Assembly (NCBI RefSeq): GCF_900106925.1
Contig: NZ_FNNZ01000003.1
Coordinates: 1-64,000 of the forward strand
Direction: 5' to 3'
Source: Thiocapsa roseopersicina
GTDB lineage: Bacteria > Pseudomonadota > Gammaproteobacteria > Chromatiales > Chromatiaceae
DNA: 64,000 bases
Shown here: piece after piece, positions 7,413-15,921 of the stretch
How the letters are laid out: each line of letters begins with the position of its first letter
Numbering within the stretch: the stretch's first letter is position 1
Notes under the pieces: model-generated
The model's input: only the letters and a program-made list of their open reading frames with translations
Databases searched by the model: none
What the model was told of the DNA's origin: nothing
Position numbers and translations under genes: made by a program

Positions 7413-8811
7413 CCCAATTCAACGCCCCCCCCGTTTGATACTCCGTCACCCGCGTCTCAAAGAAGTTCTTCTCCTTCTTGAGATCAAGCACCTCGGACAT
7501 CCAGGGGAATGGGTTGGACGCGCCCGGATACTGCTCCGGCAGTCCGATCTGCGCGCAACGCCGGTTGGCGATGAACTGGAGATATTCCTCGAACATGGGA
7601 GCGTTGAGCCCGAGCACGCCACGGGGCATGGTGTCGTGGGCGTAGCGGGATTCCATGGTTACTGCATCGCGGATCATCGTGACCAGCTCTTGCTTGAACT
7701 CCGGGCTCCAAAGATGCGGGTTCTCGATCTTGATCTGGTTGATCACGTCGATGCCGAAGTTCATGTGCATGGATTCGTCGCGCAGGATGTACTGGAACTG
7801 CTCGGCGGTGCCGGTCATCTTGTTGCGCCGGCCCATGCTCAGGACCTGCACGAATCCGACATAGAAGAAGATGCCTTCGAAGATGACGTAGAAGGCGACC
7901 AGCTCGCGCAGCAGCTTGCGGTCGTTCTCGGGCGTGCCGGTCTTGAAGTGTGGGTCGGCGAGGTGCTGGGTGAAGGGCAGGGCCCATTCGGCCTTGCGCG
8001 CCACTGCGGGGACCTCGCGGTACATGTTGAAGATCTCGCCTTCGTCCAGGCCCAGGCTCTCGACCACGTATTGATAGGCGTGGGTGTGCAACGCTTCCTC
8101 GAAGGCTTGGCGCAGCAGGTACTGGCGGCACTCGGGGTTGGAGATGTGGCGATAGACGGCGAGCACCAGGTTGTTGGCGACGAGCGAGTCGGCCGTGGAG
8201 AAGAAGCCGAGATTGCGCTTGATGATGGTGCGCTCGTCGTCGGTCAGGCCGTTGGGATCCTTCCAGAGCGCGATGTCCGCGTTCATGTTGATCTCTTGCG
8301 GCATCCAGTGGTTGGCGCAGGCGTCGAGATACTTCTGCCAGGCCCACTCGTACTTGAAGGGGACGAGCTGGTTCAGATCGGCGTGGCAGTTGATGATCTT
8401 CTTGTCGTCGACGCGCACGCGCCCCGCGCCCATCTCGAGCGACTCGAGACCGGTGGCGCCGCCGACGATGCCGTCGTTCGGGTGCTGCGTCTGCATCCTC
8501 GGCTCGGTCGGCAGCAGGGTGTCGCCGATCGGCAGCTCGCTCTGATGGGCGGCGTAGGCCGGGAACGGGTTGGGGTCGACGACGGGGGCCGCGCCGGCAG
8601 TTGCCATCAGGTCGGCATTGCTGACCAGGCCATGGCCTGGGCGCACGTGTGCGGTGTCGAGGGTTGCACGGGGTGCGGTCGCCGTCCGTGTGTTCGGCGT
8701 CGGGTCGGCCGACCAATCCTCGGCGGTGTCGGTCGGATCAACGACGAAGGACCCCCGGGGGGCGCGGGCGGCGGGTCCGGTCGTGGCGAGTGGATCGTCC
8801 CAGTTCAGCAT
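7408..8811 (-). CDS. nrdB: class I ribonucleotide reductase beta subunit
   Basis: NrdB houses the di-iron/tyrosyl radical cofactor that the alpha subunit NrdA uses to make deoxyribonucleotides. The ferritin-like core keeps the expected ligands: Asp in [10 protein letters not shown], Glu and His in [12 protein letters not shown] (with Tyr four residues after the His, the radical position), Glu in FEGIFFY, and RDESMHM for the last Glu and His. The C-terminal tail needed to dock to NrdA ends in GGALNWD. At 467 residues it is longer than E. coli NrdB (about 376), with about 110 extra N-terminal residues rich in Pro, Ala and Thr. The N-terminus begins MLNWDDP, echoing the C-terminal LNWD. nrdA is not adjacent. 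An NrdR-like box lies about 140 bp upstream. Confidence 0.95.
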   Translation of the reverse strand: MLNWDDPLATTGPAARAPRGSFVVDPTDTAEDWSADPTPNTRTATAPRATLDTAHVRPGHGLVSNADLMATAGAAPVVDPNPFPAYAAHQSELPIGDTLLPTEPRMQTQHPNDGIVGGATGLESLEMGAGRVRVDDKKIINCHADLNQLVPFKYEWAWQKYLDACANHWMPQEINMNADIALWKDPNGLTDDERTIIKRNLGFFSTADSLVANNLVLAVYRHISNPECRQYLLRQAFEEALHTHAYQYVVESLGLDEGEIFNMYREVPAVARKAEWALPFTQHLADPHFKTGTPENDRKLLRELVAFYVIFEGIFFYVGFVQVLSMGRRNKMTGTAEQFQYILRDESMHMNFGIDVINQIKIENPHLWSPEFKQELVTMIRDAVTMESRYAHDTMPRGVLGLNAPMFEEYLQFIANRRCAQIGLPEQYPGASNPFPWMSEVLDLKKEKNFFETRVTEYQTGGALNWD

Positions 8812-8953
8812 CGTGCGTCTCCTCGATGATTCGGTTGACGGCTTCGGCGTGCGAGCGGTTGCCGAAGGCCGTCAGCCAAGAATGTCGGTGGTCGGTCTGG
8901 TGACCTCGTAACCCCTGAGTTTAGGGCTTTCGTCACGGATGTCCAGTGCCTGG

Positions 8954-8969
8954 ACACAAGATATTGTGG
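8954..8969 (-). promoter_or_regulatory. NrdR-box-like palindrome upstream of nrdB
   Basis: ACACAAGATATTGTGG matches the NrdR consensus acaCwAtATaTwGtgt at nearly every position. NrdR represses ribonucleotide reductase genes when dATP is high and normally binds two boxes; I see only this one clearly. It lies upstream of nrdB in the gap 8812-9019. Confidence 0.55.
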
Positions 8970-9019
8970 GCGATCTCTAAATGCAGGGCCTTATGTTGTG
9001 TTGGTGGCTCCGGAGGATT

Positions 9020-9505
9020 TCAGGCCGCGGACGAGGTGCTGGTCGCTTCGACCCAGAGTCTGAGCGGCGCCGACGCTGTCGTGTCGCTGGGTGGGTCGGT
9101 TTCCGCGCGCCGGTTGTTCGTCGCGCCGCCGACGGGGATGTCCGCGGCCTCGGCGACCGGGAGGTAGGCGGCGATCAGGTGGTAGAGATCCGCCGCCGCA
9201 CTCTTGGCGCGATCGAACGGCAGACGATCGAAGCCGATGAGCGTGGCCTTGACGCGGAGATAGGACTCTGGAATGGCGTAGCGATCGAAGATGGCGCGGG
9301 CGTCTTGCTCCAAGGCGGGCAGGTTCTCCTGCAGCGACGCGTCGCACTCGGGCGGCAAGGTGATGTAATCCCAGAGGACATCGGCCGAGTGCTCGCCGCT
9401 GCGCACCACGACGAAGGGCGTGCGGGTCTCGCGGCAATGGTGGAACCAGTCGCTGTCGATGAAGCTGTCTTTGGCATCGACGAGCTCGAACGGGGCGTCG
9501 GACAT
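9020..9505 (-). CDS. hypothetical protein
   Basis: I do not recognise this 161-residue protein. It is acidic and soluble, with no signal peptide or membrane segment. Residues 1-110 look like a compact domain (FELVDAKDSFIDSDWFHHCR, PFVVVRSGEH, LWDYITLPPE, YLRVKATLIGFDRLPFD) and the last 35 residues are low-complexity Ala/Thr/Ser/Pro. A good purine-rich stretch (GGAGAC) precedes the ATG at 9505. The gene is divergent from the ferredoxin gene and lies upstream of nrdB on the same strand, separated from it by about 200 bp that contain the NrdR-like box. Confidence 0.55.
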   Translation of the reverse strand: MSDAPFELVDAKDSFIDSDWFHHCRETRTPFVVVRSGEHSADVLWDYITLPPECDASLQENLPALEQDARAIFDRYAIPESYLRVKATLIGFDRLPFDRAKSAAADLYHLIAAYLPVAEAADIPVGGATNNRRAETDPPSDTTASAPLRLWVEATSTSSAA

Positions 9506-9687
9506 GAAGCGTCTCCTGCGTTTCGCCTGAATCTTGAGGACCGCGTAAGGTACACCGACGGGCGTGATTCGTCAGGCTCGCGTCCATGTCCGCATCATTG
9601 CGCCATGGCGGCGTGCGGCGTAATCTTTGCGCCCGACGCGCGCGGCCCGGGCCGCCCAACGAATCTGAATACGGATTGCTCGCACTT

Positions 9688-9951
9688 ATGATCAGTAAAA
9701 TCGAGGTTATCGACGTCGCCTGCATCGGCTGCGGGACCTGTTGGGTCGCCTGCCCCCAAGCGTTCAAAGAGCACGATATCGGGGATGATCTCAAGGCACT
9801 CCCGACGGGCGGACTGGGTGACCAGCACATCATGCGTGCCGCTGCCGAGGGCTGTCCTACTTTGGCGATCTCGCTGATCGACGAGGCGGGCGTGGTGCTG
9901 TTTCCGAGCGAGGAGGCCAGGGCTGCACTGAGTGCGTCGTCCGACTGGTGA
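9688..9951 (+). CDS. 4Fe-4S ferredoxin
   Basis: This 87-residue ferredoxin has the cluster motif CIGCGTCWVACPQAF and a second CP in GCPTLAI, the pattern of a one-cluster 4Fe-4S ferredoxin with ligands from the first three Cys and the distal Cys-Pro. It is a small soluble electron carrier; the partner cannot be told from context, because the neighbours are a divergent unknown gene and a convergent antiporter. I chose the ATG at 9688 (MISKIEVIDVACIGC) since the longer frame upstream of it is Arg/Pro-rich and unlike ferredoxins. Confidence 0.85.
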   Translation: MISKIEVIDVACIGCGTCWVACPQAFKEHDIGDDLKALPTGGLGDQHIMRAAAEGCPTLAISLIDEAGVVLFPSEEARAALSASSDW

Positions 9952-10111
9952 GTCTTAGCTTCGCGCCTCGTGCCGCGACAGGTCTAAGGTGCGCGTTGCG
10001 GGATGCTGCGCAGGGCCGATTAGCGAAATAACCGAAACAGGTCGGTCGGGGCTCGCTCTGCTCAGGTGATTTGCGGGTATTAGCATACCGATTGCGTCCG
10101 GCTGAGAATCT

Positions 10112-10139
10112 TGTAGGGGCGACTGAAGTCGCCCCTACA
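10112..10139. repeat. REP-like perfect palindrome
   Basis: Two 13-nt arms (TGTAGGGGCGACT and its reverse complement) flank a 2-nt loop, and a partial extra copy of the right arm follows at 10140-10151. A degenerate relative occurs at 53084-53110. It lies between the convergent ferredoxin and antiporter genes and could act as a hairpin for both transcripts. Confidence 0.6.
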
Positions 10140-10227
10140 TCGCCCCTACATAGCCCCATGTCGCGATAGGTCTGTTTTCGGAAATCACCTCATCCCGCTC
10201 GACCGAGAAAACCCTGCCGGGCTGTGC

Positions 10228-11955
10228 TCAGCCGCTTCGCATCAGCTTCAAGCCGACCTTCAGGATGCGGTCGCCTTCGACCTCGCGCACGACCAGATCG
10301 ACCGTCTTGAGTTGGAGTCTGTCGCCAACCACCGGGTGAGCGGTGTGCAGCGCGCGTCGAATGAAGGCGTCAAGGGTCAGGGCATGCTCGGGGTCGGGTA
10401 GATCCAGCCCGTAGGCGGCCGCGAGATCGCCTACCCGCGCCTCGCCGTTGAGCACGAACTCGCCGAAGAAGACCTGATCCGACAAGCGCTCTGGCGCAGC
10501 GCTCGCGACGAAGAGACGATCGAGCTCGGCAAGGTCGGCCGGGTCCGCGATGAGATAGAGATAGTCGTCCGGCTTCAGGTCGGCCAGGTCGAGGACGTCG
10601 ACCAGGTGTTTCCCGCGCAGAACCGCCACGATGCGCGCGCCCTTGGGGAGCCGCAAGGCGCCACGCCGCTCGACCACGACGGGCGTGTCTTTCGCCAGGC
10701 GATAGCCGACCAGTTCAAGCTCGCGCTGGCCGGGGATATCCAGCTCGACACGCTGCACCTGATGACTCGTCGGCGGGACCTCCAGCCCCAGCCGGCGGGC
10801 GGACGAGGCGACCGTCCACCCCTGGATCAGCAGCGACACAAGCACCACGAAGAAAACGATGTTGAAGTACATCGACGCCTGATCCATACCGGCCAGAAGC
10901 GGGAAGAGCGCCAGGATGATGGGCACAGCCCCGCGCAACCCGACCCAGCCGACGAAGACCTGCTCGCGCCAGGGAAAGCGGAAGGGCAGCAGGCAGAGCC
11001 AGACCGCGATCGGGCGGGCGACCAGGGTCAGAACCGCGGCGAACAACAAGGCATCCGAGGCGACGGGCAAGAGCTCCGAGGGCGTCACCAGCAGCCCGAG
11101 CATCAGAAACATGCCGATCTGCGACAGCCGGGCGATGCCGTCGTGGAAGCGCTTGATGTATTGGCTCGATTGCAAGGGTCGGTTGCCGACCACCAGGCCG
11201 GCGAGATAGATGGCCAGGAAGCCGCTGCCCTGCAGCACCGAGGTGATCCCGAAGATGGTCAAGCCGCCGGCCATGACCGCCAAGGGGTAAAGTCCGGGCG
11301 ACATCTCCAGTCGATTGATCAGCCGTACCAGACCCAGGCCGCCGAGAATCCCGAAGAGGGCGCCGAGCCCCATCTGACGCACGAACTCCAGCAGCAGTAC
11401 CAGGCCGATATCGTCGCTGCCGCTGATGATCAGCTCCATCAGCACGATCGTCAGAAAGATGGCCATGGGGTCGTTGCTGCCGGACTCGATCTCGAGCGTG
11501 GCGCCGACCCGCTGCTTGAGCTCGAGACCCTGGGAGCGCAGCAGCGAGAAGACCGCGGCTGCATCCGTCGAGCCGACGATCGCGCCCAGCAACAGCCCCT
11601 CCATCCAGTGCAGGCCAAGCCACCAAGCCGCGAAGAGCCCCGTCACCGCCGCCGTGATCAGGACGCCGACGGTGGCGAGACCGACCGCCGGCTTGAGCCC
11701 GACGCGGAAGTTCCGGAAGGGCGTCACCAAGCCGCCGTCGAAGAGGATGATCGCCAGCGCCAAGCTGCCGAACAGGTGCGCGATCTGGACGTCGTCGAAC
11801 TGGATCCCGCCCGGTCCCTCCTCGCCGAGCAGCATGCCGATGAACAAGAAGACCAACAGCAGCGGCACGCCGAACCGGCTGGTCACGACGCTCGCCAGGA
11901 TGCTCGCAAAGAGCACCAGCGAGACGACCAGGATGATTTGGTTGGTCAGGTCCAT
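10228..11955 (-). CDS. CPA1-type K+(Na+)/H+ antiporter, NhaP2/CvrA-like
   Basis: This 575-residue inner-membrane protein has about a dozen hydrophobic segments (residues 1-390) with the cation/proton antiporter motifs FDGGLVTPF and GAIVGSTDAAAVFSLL. The LEIESGSNDPMAIFLT segment holds the Asn-Asp pair typical of the transport site. The cytoplasmic C-terminal part (about 400-575) has a TrkA-C-like domain (GYRLAKDTPVVVERRG, GKHLVDVLDLADLKPDD) and a final CorC/HlyC-like strand region, as in NhaP2. The likely role is export of K+ or Na+ in exchange for protons. The gene follows the glycosyltransferase gene on the same strand, 174 bp downstream. Confidence 0.9.
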   Translation of the reverse strand: MDLTNQIILVVSLVLFASILASVVTSRFGVPLLLVFLFIGMLLGEEGPGGIQFDDVQIAHLFGSLALAIILFDGGLVTPFRNFRVGLKPAVGLATVGVLITAAVTGLFAAWWLGLHWMEGLLLGAIVGSTDAAAVFSLLRSQGLELKQRVGATLEIESGSNDPMAIFLTIVLMELIISGSDDIGLVLLLEFVRQMGLGALFGILGGLGLVRLINRLEMSPGLYPLAVMAGGLTIFGITSVLQGSGFLAIYLAGLVVGNRPLQSSQYIKRFHDGIARLSQIGMFLMLGLLVTPSELLPVASDALLFAAVLTLVARPIAVWLCLLPFRFPWREQVFVGWVGLRGAVPIILALFPLLAGMDQASMYFNIVFFVVLVSLLIQGWTVASSARRLGLEVPPTSHQVQRVELDIPGQRELELVGYRLAKDTPVVVERRGALRLPKGARIVAVLRGKHLVDVLDLADLKPDDYLYLIADPADLAELDRLFVASAAPERLSDQVFFGEFVLNGEARVGDLAAAYGLDLPDPEHALTLDAFIRRALHTAHPVVGDRLQLKTVDLVVREVEGDRILKVGLKLMRSG

Positions 11956-12129
11956 CGGGTCTCTCGTCCTAAAGCGGCTTGCCCGCGCGGTTTCAAGCGC
12001 TGCGCGAGGTCGGTCACGCAGCCGGTTAGGGGAGCGCCGATCACATCAGCGTCTCCCGCGGTACATGGATGTGTGCTGATTTGCCGGGGAAGGCGAATCA
12101 CCGGCCTCCCCAGCGAATCGATCGGGTCG

Positions 12130-13128
12130 TCAGCCCCGGATCGAATGGCGCGGGGGCGTCGCGAGGATGCCGCCGAGCAGCCGATGACGCGAGGACCGGC
12201 TCATGAGCAGCATCTGCCACATGGCCCACCACCAGCCCATGACGAAACCGAGGGCGATCCCGATGTCGCGGCCGGGTCGGCGGTGATACTGGTCGCCGGC
12301 GGTGCGCCGCAGTCCCTGCAGCAAGAGTCGCATGGATTGGCTTGCAGAATGCAAAAGCCAGGCCGGGTATGTGCCGGGCCAGGTCAGTGCCCCGGTATTG
12401 TGGCCGCTCGCACCCAAGCCGAAGATCATCCGGCGCAGGTACGGCCGCGCGGTGCGATGAGCCGGGATCAGATGTTGCAGTTTGCAGGCCGGGTTGTACC
12501 AGACCTCGGCGATGCGCGCGATGCGCAGGCCGATCTCCACGTCCCCGCCCGAGATCAGGCGTTTGCCGATCCGGTCGTCGAGAAACGGCTGCTCGATCCA
12601 GCTGCTTTGCTCCAGCGTGGTGCGACGCAGGACCATGCCGGCCCCTGCGAGCCAATCCCGACGCAGCGGCCGGTCGCCGAGGTCCGTCTCGGCATAGGCC
12701 CAGCCGTAACCGGTCGTGTGGGCGGGCGGATCCTCCTCCCAGTCGAGGATGACCCTTCCGCTGAAGGCCCCGCATCCGGGGTGTTCCGACGCGAAGCTCG
12801 CGGCTTGATCGATCCAGTCCTCGGCAAGCAGACAGTCGTCGTCGACGAAGGCGACCCAGTCGCGATGCGAGTCGACGACCCCTCGAACGCGCGCAGGCGT
12901 CAAGCCTTGGCGTGTCTCCGAAACCCAGCGCAAATCGACGCCGAACAAGGGGCGCAGACGCTCGACAACGGCAGCGGTCTCGTCGGTGCAGTTGTTGTCC
13001 ACCACCAGGATTCCCCAGTCCACCGATGGCGGGACCTGCTGCTTGCGCAGGGCCTCCAGGGTACGTTCCAGAAGGCGGGCGTTGTTGTAGGTGCAGATCA
13101 GGATGTCGAGCGAGGTCCGGTATTGCAT
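12130..13128 (-). CDS. family 2 glycosyltransferase
   Basis: This 332-residue protein has a GT-A fold of family GT2. It begins SLDILICTYNNARLLERTL (nucleotide-binding strand), has the DDD metal-binding motif in VAFVDDDCLLAEDW, a GAGMVLRR loop, and an acceptor-side Asp in GGDVEIGLR. Hydrophobic residues near the C-terminus (GIALGFVMGWWWAMWQMLL) suggest membrane association. It should transfer a sugar from an NDP-sugar to an unknown acceptor, perhaps a surface glycan. I chose the ATG at 13128 because the longer frame upstream lacks similarity. No other glycan genes are nearby. Confidence 0.85.
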   Translation of the reverse strand: MQYRTSLDILICTYNNARLLERTLEALRKQQVPPSVDWGILVVDNNCTDETAAVVERLRPLFGVDLRWVSETRQGLTPARVRGVVDSHRDWVAFVDDDCLLAEDWIDQAASFASEHPGCGAFSGRVILDWEEDPPAHTTGYGWAYAETDLGDRPLRRDWLAGAGMVLRRTTLEQSSWIEQPFLDDRIGKRLISGGDVEIGLRIARIAEVWYNPACKLQHLIPAHRTARPYLRRMIFGLGASGHNTGALTWPGTYPAWLLHSASQSMRLLLQGLRRTAGDQYHRRPGRDIGIALGFVMGWWWAMWQMLLMSRSSRHRLLGGILATPPRHSIRG

Positions 13129-13422
13129 CGTCCGTGCTGTGTCCTGTTCTTGAACATTTCGGCGCCGCGGACCCGCGTGTACCGGGGGACCGTTGCGGGT
13201 GTTGCTCGACGGGTCGGGTATTGCGGGTCGGCATGACCGGTAATGGCTGCCGTGAATGGATCGAGCGAGTGCCGATCGTACCAAAGACTGGGGGTGTTGC
13301 GGATAGGGCTCGCGCGACCGGTTTCGGGGGCGCTCCGGCGCCTTGCACCGCGGGTTTCCGATTGGTCGCGCGGGACCGAACGCCGGGCAGGGCGTCCGGC
13401 GCGCACGAGGCGCTCGTCGGTC

Positions 13423-13680
13423 TCAGTACCAATACCGGTTGTCTTGCCGGTCCCGATAACGCTTTTCCTTTTCGCTCCGGTCGTAAAGATAACCGCCCAG
13501 GGCTCCGGCGCCGGCACCGATCAGGGCCCCCTTCCCGGCGTCTCCGCTGAGCGAGCCGATGGCGGCGCCGGTCCCGGCGCCGAGGAGCGCGCCGGATCCG
13601 GTGCGCGATGCGGTTGTGGTTCCGCACGCCGTCAGGGCAAGTACGGATGCGAGGGCGAGTGCAATGGTGATAGGTCTCAT
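13423..13680 (-). CDS. small glycine-zipper lipoprotein
   Basis: This 85-residue protein has a lipoprotein signal (MRPITIALALASVLALTAC, lipobox LTAC). The mature part has a glycine-zipper repeat: GALLGAGTGAAIGSLSG and GALIGAGAGALGGYLYD, as in YMGG/SlyB-like outer-membrane lipoproteins. It ends in a charged tail (RSEKEKRYRDRQDNRYWY). It is probably an envelope stress or membrane-stabilising lipoprotein. The ATG at 13680 gives a normal signal peptide; an upstream ATG (13707) would add nine residues before it. Confidence 0.75.
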   Translation of the reverse strand: MRPITIALALASVLALTACGTTTASRTGSGALLGAGTGAAIGSLSGDAGKGALIGAGAGALGGYLYDRSEKEKRYRDRQDNRYWY

Positions 13681-14049
13681 CGGTCGGGTCCTCCTGTATA
13701 GGGCCATCTTGGGGGGCGCCCTTGGAGGCGCCGTGGCCTTCCGATGTCAGTTTAGTCCAAAGGAAGTGCTGATTTGTTCGGGGGTAACCGGCGGAAAAGT
13801 GGGCTTTTCCGGTCCCATGCGACCCTCGATTGTTCGGGATGCGGCTTTTGGGTGGGCTGAAGCTCCATCGCCGTCGTCGCAGTGCGCCGTTTCTGCTCGG
13901 GCGGATCGGATACAATCGGATGGCTCATCGCCAAGCCCCGGCCATTGCCGGCGCGGCGGCACGGCGGACTGAGCGGAGCGCGAGCGATTGATTCCCATCG
14001 AGGGCCGGCTTGCGCAAGTGCTTTCCATTCCCTGCGAGATCTCTTCAAC
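13681..14049. other. divergent intergenic region before the SulP gene
   Basis: These 369 bp separate the minus-strand lipoprotein gene from the plus-strand SulP gene and must hold both promoters. A TACAAT at 13911-13916 could be a -10 element for the SulP gene, but no convincing -35 lies at the right distance. I see no gene in it. Confidence 0.4.
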
Positions 14050-15831
14050 ATGCAGTCTCCGATCTCCCAACGCTGGTCTTGGTTGATTCCATTCATGTCG
14101 TGGCTGCCCGGGGTCGGGCGCACGGAGATCAAGGCGGACGCGCTCGCCGCCATCATCGGGGCCCTCGTTGTGCTGCCGCAGGCCGTGGCCTTCGCGACGA
14201 TTGCCGGCATGCCGCCCGAATACGGGCTCTATGCCGGGATGGTGCCCGCGATCATCGCAGCGCTGTTTGGATCGTCGCGCCACCTGGTCTCGGGGCCGAC
14301 GACGGCGGCCTCGGTCGTCCTGTTTTCGGCCTTGTCGGTGATGGCGCTGCCGGGCTCGCCGGACTATGTGACGCTCGCCTTGACCTTGACCTTCATGGTC
14401 GGGCTGATGGAGCTCGCCTTGGGTCTCGCGCGCATGGGGACCTTGGTCAACTTCATCTCGCATTCGGTGGTCGTAGGCTTTACCGCCGGTGCGGCGCTCT
14501 TGATCGCCGCCAAGCAGCTCAAGCATTTCTTCGGCATCGAGATGGACAGCGGGGGGCACCTGCACGACATCCTGATCCAGTTCGGTCATCACGTGCTCGA
14601 GATCAACCCGGCGACCACGCTGGTGGCCGTCTCGACCCTGCTGATCGGGATCGCCTTCAAGCGCTGGCTGCCGAAGATCCCCTACATGATCGCCGCCATG
14701 CTCGGCGGCAGCCTGATCGCCGTTGGACTCGACGCCTGGCTCGGCAACGAGGTGACCGGGATTGCGACCGTCGGGGCCTTGCCGGCGGGCTTCCCGCCGC
14801 TGTCGGCCCCGGATCTGACTTTCGATCACATCAAGGAGCTGGCACCCACCGCTCTGGCGGTGACACTGTTTGCGCTCACCGAGGCGGTGTCGATCGGCCG
14901 CTCGCTGGCGGCACGCGGCGGCTACCGCATCGACGGCAACCAGGAGTTCATCGGCCAAGGCTTGTCGAATATCGCCGGCTCCTTCTTCTCGGCCTACGTG
15001 GCGACCGGCTCCTTCAACCGCAGCGGCGTGAACTATGCCGCCGGCGCGCGCACGCCCTTGGCGGCCATCTTCGCCGGCGTGCTGCTGATCGGAATCGTGC
15101 CCGTGGTCGCGCCCTACGCGAGTTATCTGCCGACGGCCGCGATGGCCGGGTTGCTCTTCCTGGTCGCCTGGGGGCTGGTCGATTTCAAGGAGATCGGGCA
15201 CATCCTCAAGGCGTCCAAACGCGAGACCTCGGTCTTGGCGGTGACCTTCTTCTCTGCGCTCTTCCTGGAGCTCGAGTTCGCCATCTTCGCCGGGGTGCTG
15301 CTGTCGTTGGTGCTCTATCTGGATCGCACATCCAAACCGCGGATCGTCAATTTGGCACCGGATCCGCGCCTGCCCAATCGCGCCTTCTCCTGCGAGCCGG
15401 ATGTCGCCCAATGCCCGCAGCTGCACATCATGCGGATCGACGGCTCGCTCTTTTTCGGCTCGGTCGCGCATGTCGAGAGTGCCTTCGACCGGCTGCGTGC
15501 GACGCATCCCGAGCAGAAACATCTCGCGATCCTGGCCGACGGCATCAACTTCGTCGATCTGCAGGGCGGCGAGACCCTGGTGCGCGAGGCCAAGCGCCGT
15601 CAGGACGACGGCGGGGGTCTTTATCTGATCAACGTCAAAACCGGCCTCTGGGAGGCGCTCGAGCGCTGCGGATGCATCGACGCGACCGGCGGGCGCAATG
15701 TCTTCCAGGCCAAGAACGCGGCCATTCGGGCGATCTACCAGAAGCTGGACAAGTCCATCTGTGCCGAATGTCCGTGGCGAATCTTTACCGAGTGCGGGGC
15801 CGGTCAGCGCAAGCTGCCGGCGAGCCCCTGA
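14050..15831 (+). CDS. SulP-family anion transporter with STAS domain
   Basis: This 593-residue protein has the SulP transmembrane core (about residues 20-420), including LVVLPQAVAFATIAGMPPEY near the first helices and the GSFNRSGVNYAAGART loop typical of the family. A C-terminal STAS domain follows (about 450-575; LHIMRIDGSLFFGSVAHVES, KHLAILADGINFVDLQG). SulP proteins carry sulfate, bicarbonate or other anions with H+ or Na+. In an autotrophic sulfur oxidiser either bicarbonate uptake or sulfate movement is possible and the sequence does not decide. A Cys-rich end (CAECPWRIFTECG) is unusual and could bind metal or be redox-sensitive. I chose the ATG at 14050 because the upstream extension is not transporter-like. 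Confidence 0.9.
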   Translation: MQSPISQRWSWLIPFMSWLPGVGRTEIKADALAAIIGALVVLPQAVAFATIAGMPPEYGLYAGMVPAIIAALFGSSRHLVSGPTTAASVVLFSALSVMALPGSPDYVTLALTLTFMVGLMELALGLARMGTLVNFISHSVVVGFTAGAALLIAAKQLKHFFGIEMDSGGHLHDILIQFGHHVLEINPATTLVAVSTLLIGIAFKRWLPKIPYMIAAMLGGSLIAVGLDAWLGNEVTGIATVGALPAGFPPLSAPDLTFDHIKELAPTALAVTLFALTEAVSIGRSLAARGGYRIDGNQEFIGQGLSNIAGSFFSAYVATGSFNRSGVNYAAGARTPLAAIFAGVLLIGIVPVVAPYASYLPTAAMAGLLFLVAWGLVDFKEIGHILKASKRETSVLAVTFFSALFLELEFAIFAGVLLSLVLYLDRTSKPRIVNLAPDPRLPNRAFSCEPDVAQCPQLHIMRIDGSLFFGSVAHVESAFDRLRATHPEQKHLAILADGINFVDLQGGETLVREAKRRQDDGGGLYLINVKTGLWEALERCGCIDATGGRNVFQAKNAAIRAIYQKLDKSICAECPWRIFTECGAGQRKLPASP

Positions 15832-15921
15832 CGGATGTCGAATCCATTGATCCATGTCTTTGCCAGGCGCCGAGCGTCTTGCTAGCGTTCATCGCTTGAC
15901 CACCATTGCGAGGTTACACAG

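Noticed and set aside
10606-13236. Very long plus-strand open frame opposite the antiporter and glycosyltransferase genes
   Set aside because: The translation is Gln/Arg/Gly/Ala/His-rich with no domain, a GC-rich antisense shadow of two clear genes.
13747-15855. Long minus-strand frame opposite the SulP gene
   Set aside because: Charged low-complexity composition and exact overlap with a well-supported transporter gene; shadow.
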